DNA of 64,000 nt, from NCBI GenBank assembly GCA_947644595.1, contig CANSAE010000002.1:124001-188000 (forward strand). Reading direction: 5' to 3'. Origin of the DNA: an uncultured Clostridia bacterium (GTDB lineage: Bacteria > Bacillota > Clostridia > Oscillospirales > Oscillospiraceae). The translations under genes were made by a program, and so were the position numbers. This document shows, in pieces, positions 61,421 to 64,000 of this stretch; the stretch's first letter is position 1; the number at the start of each line of letters is the position of its first letter. The notes under the pieces were generated by a model. The model did not search any database. It was not told the DNA's origin and saw only the letters and a list, made by a program, of their open reading frames with translations.

Positions 61421-62434
61421 TCAGGGTCTCAGGCCGTTTCGGATATCCCGGACTTCGTCGTAATTGCGGTTATAGTAATGGATGGCATTTTCCATGGAAT
61501 ATTTACGGACCAGATAATCGGAAGTATCGGACCAGTAACCGCTGTGTGGATTGATGATGAGATTGGGTCTGGGGGGATCCTCGATGAGGACACACTGGGT
61601 CAGGTCCGGGTCCTCGGATTCCAGCATATCAATGCCGGCACCGCGGATAATACCTTCATCCAGCGCCCATTTCAGCGCGGCTTCTTCCACCATCTCGCCC
61701 CGTCCTTCGTTGATGAAAATGGGCTTTTTCTTCATCTTGGCAAAAGTCTCTTTGTTGAACATGCCCTTGTTGTCTTTGGTCAGATTCATATGGACAGAGA
61801 TCACGTCGCCTTCCGCCAGCGCGGTATCCAGGTCCACCAGCTCCACGCCCTGCTCCTTGGCGATTTCCGGCGGGAGGAAGGGGTCATAAGCGATGACCTT
61901 CATGCCCAGACCCTTGCCGGCGATACGGCCTACATGCTGGCCGATGCGGCCAAAGCCGATGATGGCCATGGTCTGGCCCTCCACCCGCTGCATCCCGGGA
62001 TAAGCAAAGCAGTCCCAGACGTGCTTTTCCTGAATGTCCCGGTTGTAGTTCATGGTGTTGCGCTGAAGGCAGAGCATGGAAGCGATGGCGTTTTCCGCCG
62101 TCTCCTGGGTACAATAGTCCCGGATGGACACCACGCCCACGCCCTTTTCCGCGGCATATTCCAAATCGACTGCGTTGTAGCCGGTGGATTGGAAAGAGAT
62201 CACGCGGCAGTGGTCCATGGCGTCGATCAGAGGCTTGTCAAATTCCACATAGCTGTTGATAATGATATCCGCATCTTTGATGTCTGCCAGAAACTTGGTG
62301 TTTGTAGAAGAATCCAGGGGCTCAGCGGGGTTGAACACCGCAACCAGATACTCCGCTTCCGGTGGAAGGAAGGTATAGTCCACTTCATGAGACTGGTCCA
62401 TAGTAGAGGGAGTTTCTGTGAATACGACTTTCAT
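61421..62434 (-). CDS. D-2-hydroxyacid dehydrogenase
   Basis: 337 residues. Cofactor fold 'MAIIGFGRIGQHVGRIAGKGLGMKVIAYDPF' with Asp ending the second strand (NAD). Catalytic Arg in 'FINEGRGEMVEEAAL', Glu in the following 'DMLESEDPDL' region and His in 'NPHSGYWSD'. It reduces a 2-oxo acid to the (R)-2-hydroxy acid or the reverse. Together with CoA-transferase 3 it could feed a hydroxyacyl-CoA route. ATG 62434 is preferred over one 9 bases earlier because AAGGA then has normal spacing. Confidence 0.9.
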   Translation of the reverse strand: MKVVFTETPSTMDQSHEVDYTFLPPEAEYLVAVFNPAEPLDSSTNTKFLADIKDADIIINSYVEFDKPLIDAMDHCRVISFQSTGYNAVDLEYAAEKGVGVVSIRDYCTQETAENAIASMLCLQRNTMNYNRDIQEKHVWDCFAYPGMQRVEGQTMAIIGFGRIGQHVGRIAGKGLGMKVIAYDPFLPPEIAKEQGVELVDLDTALAEGDVISVHMNLTKDNKGMFNKETFAKMKKKPIFINEGRGEMVEEAALKWALDEGIIRGAGIDMLESEDPDLTQCVLIEDPPRPNLIINPHSGYWSDTSDYLVRKYSMENAIHYYNRNYDEVRDIRNGLRP

Positions 62435-62473
62435 AGAGGTCATTCCTTTCCTGTATAAGTAATTGATACTGTG

Positions 62474-63922
62474 TCAGTCCTCCGGTGCGCAAAAGCGGTC
62501 TGCACGGAGAATATCTTCCTTTGTAGGTTTGCCCAGAACGCTCATGAGCAGGAACACTACGCCTGAGGACAGCAAGCCGGGCCACAGGGCGTCAACGGCA
62601 AAGATGCCGCCCAGGCCGATCCCGTCTCCGATCAGCCAAATCAGTACGACCAAAAGAGAAACCAGCATACTGGTGAAAGAGGCCTTTGCGGTAGGTTTTT
62701 TCCAGAAGGCGCCCAAAACGGTGGGGAAGAACAGGCAGGAGGCCTGGAAGGTGAACGCCAGCAGTAAAAGCTGGATGACATTGTACTTCCACCAGGCCAT
62801 TGCCGCGCCGATGATACCGGCCACGATGGACCCCGCCATACCCAAGAGCTTCAGCGTTCGGTCCGATGCCGCGGGATTGATGCGGTCTTTATAAATGTCG
62901 ATGGAGATATTTGCCGCGCAGCCGTTGATGCTGACCACTGCTGTGGACATAATGGCCGCAAATACACCCACCAGTACCAAGCCTGAAATCCCGGTCGGGA
63001 AGTATTTGGATACCATCACGGCGAATGCGCTGCTGCCCGCGGGCAGAGATGGTTCCAGGACACGGGTGGCCATGCCGATGATGGTACCGCCCAGGGCAAT
63101 GAACAAAATACTGAAGCCTGCCCACAAGGCCCCATTTCGTGATGTTTTTGCATTTTTTGCCGCAAAGCAGCGGGTGTAGCTGTCCATGCTGGTAAAAAAT
63201 GAGAAAATAGAGCTGACCCCCAGGGCAATGATCGTGGGCCAGCCGGAGCGTCCCAGGTCAAACCATTCCTGCGGAAGCGTCTGTAACTGTTCCAGGCCGC
63301 CGACGGCATGGATGGACAAGGGAATGCCCAGGACTACGGTGCCCAAAAGAATCAGAATAAATTGCAGCCATGTGGTATAAGTGATGGCCATAAGGCCGCC
63401 GATGGCTGAGTAAGCCACGGTAATTACGGTGCTGACCAAAAAGCAGGTGGTCGTATTCCAGCCGGTAATGGTGGTGAGCATACTGCCCATGGCTACCAAT
63501 TGGCTGGCCAAAAAGCCCAGATTTGCCAGAAAGCAGCAGATTAGCACGATCATTCCGGATCGGCTGTCATACCGGCTGGAAATGAGGGCCGGATAGGTGA
63601 TATTTTGCAACTTTGTGCCAAGCCGCTTGACGAGTTTGGAAAAGATCAGGCCGAATATCACGCAGCCTCCCGAGAGGAACAGCACATACCAACCGCCGCT
63701 GATGCCCAGGTTATATGCATCGGTGGATGTCCCGATGATGGAGGAGCCGCCGATCCAAGAGGACATCCACATGGCGGCAAGGGAGAAGGTGCCCAGCTGC
63801 TTGCCTGCCACAAAGTAGTCTTCGCTGGTTTTGTTTTTCCGGTAACCGATGATACCGAGAACTGCCATCATTCCGAAGTAAAGCAGGATGATGACCGCGT
63901 CGATCATTCTGACGTTTCCCAC
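62474..63922 (-). CDS. Sodium:solute symporter (SSS family)
   Basis: 482 residues, thirteen membrane segments in the usual LeuT-like order: 'DYFVAGKQLGTFSLAAMWMSSWIGGSSIIGTS' near the start and 'GVFAAIMSTAVVSINGCAANISIDIYKD' (about 315-343), the segment with Na2-site Ser/Thr residues. It imports an organic solute, probably a carboxylate, with Na+. GTG 63922 has AAGGGGG 7 bases before; an internal ATG at 63907 is the alternative. First complete gene of the four-gene - strand operon. Confidence 0.9.
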   Translation of the reverse strand: MGNVRMIDAVIILLYFGMMAVLGIIGYRKNKTSEDYFVAGKQLGTFSLAAMWMSSWIGGSSIIGTSTDAYNLGISGGWYVLFLSGGCVIFGLIFSKLVKRLGTKLQNITYPALISSRYDSRSGMIVLICCFLANLGFLASQLVAMGSMLTTITGWNTTTCFLVSTVITVAYSAIGGLMAITYTTWLQFILILLGTVVLGIPLSIHAVGGLEQLQTLPQEWFDLGRSGWPTIIALGVSSIFSFFTSMDSYTRCFAAKNAKTSRNGALWAGFSILFIALGGTIIGMATRVLEPSLPAGSSAFAVMVSKYFPTGISGLVLVGVFAAIMSTAVVSINGCAANISIDIYKDRINPAASDRTLKLLGMAGSIVAGIIGAAMAWWKYNVIQLLLLAFTFQASCLFFPTVLGAFWKKPTAKASFTSMLVSLLVVLIWLIGDGIGLGGIFAVDALWPGLLSSGVVFLLMSVLGKPTKEDILRADRFCAPED

Positions 63923-63972
63923 AGGGTATCCCCCTTTCTATCTTCCTTTTCTGAGGGTCAGGGTCCCTCGGC

Positions 63973-64000
63973 TTATAGCTGCTTGCGGGCTTCTTCCACA
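63973..64000 (-). CDS. C-terminal end of a gene entering from the right edge
   Basis: Only the last eight codons (V-E-E-A-R-K-Q-L) and a TAA stop are inside the window, 50 bases upstream of the symporter start. Too short to assign; it could be the gene before the symporter in the same operon. Confidence 0.3.

Overview
The window reads as chromosome of an anaerobic, gut-type Bacillota, class Clostridia, most like the Oscillospirales (Oscillibacter/Flavonifractor/Intestinimonas type). This rests on strong AGGAGG-type ribosome sites, sigma-A promoters, flavin/CoA-thioester fermentation genes, TRAP and NlpA-type transporters, and the GTAGGGGCGGGTTT-type dispersed palindromes I associate with that group. 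The species is not identifiable. No tRNA, rRNA, CRISPR array or intact insertion sequence was seen.

Region 1 (1-5.4 kb, + strand): the end of a split transketolase (two subunits), a complete TRAP transporter (DctP, DctQ, DctM) and a zinc alcohol/polyol dehydrogenase. It looks like a sugar, polyol or sugar-acid utilisation operon closed by a strong terminator. Region 2 (5.4-16.1 kb): mostly housekeeping genes on the - strand (PPC-domain protein, ruvX-folC, metallo-hydrolase, dtd-relA, recJ), interrupted by a + strand ECF sigma factor/membrane-protein pair and a frameshifted lipoprotein relic. Region 3 (16.1-19.4 kb): a methionine ABC transporter operon with two striking features. First, a consensus promoter drives a 34-codon Met/Cys-rich leader peptide followed by an intrinsic terminator, the layout of a ribosome-mediated attenuator. 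Second, its MetQ lipoprotein is circularly permuted: the canonical C-terminal half precedes the N-terminal half.

Region 4 (about 20-63 kb) is a large accessory island for CoA-thioester catabolism of an unidentified organic acid. It carries two acyl-CoA ligases, three intact and one internally deleted CaiB/BaiF-type CoA-transferases, two Old-Yellow-Enzyme/2,4-dienoyl-CoA-reductase-like flavoenzymes, three short-chain dehydrogenases, three nitronate monooxygenase/FabK-like flavoproteins, and an acyl-CoA dehydrogenase-EtfBA-enoyl-CoA hydratase-flavodoxin-hotdog-hexapeptide operon. It also has a secondary alcohol dehydrogenase, a D-2-hydroxyacid dehydrogenase, two hotdog-fold proteins, seven transporters and five regulators (three PucR-type, one TetR, one XRE). 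The gene content overlaps both the bile-acid bai operon and the carnitine cai/fix operons but matches neither: there is no BaiE and no CaiT.

The island is built from duplicated cassettes. OYE-SDR-MFS-GntP occurs on the - strand (25.4 to 20.0 kb) and again in the same order on the + strand (53.0 to 58.7 kb). A PucR / CoA-transferase / ligase / NMO module occurs twice (31-37 kb and 37-44 kb), and the second copy's CoA-transferase has lost its middle. The last operon (63.9 to 58.9 kb, - strand) joins a Na+/solute symporter, a D-2-hydroxyacid dehydrogenase, a FldA/HadA-like CoA-transferase and an MFS permease. The likely flow is uptake, CoA activation by ligase or transferase, redox steps by SDR, OYE, ACAD and NMO enzymes, then hydrolysis or CoA transfer and export of reduced product. 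The substrate is not identifiable from sequence alone.
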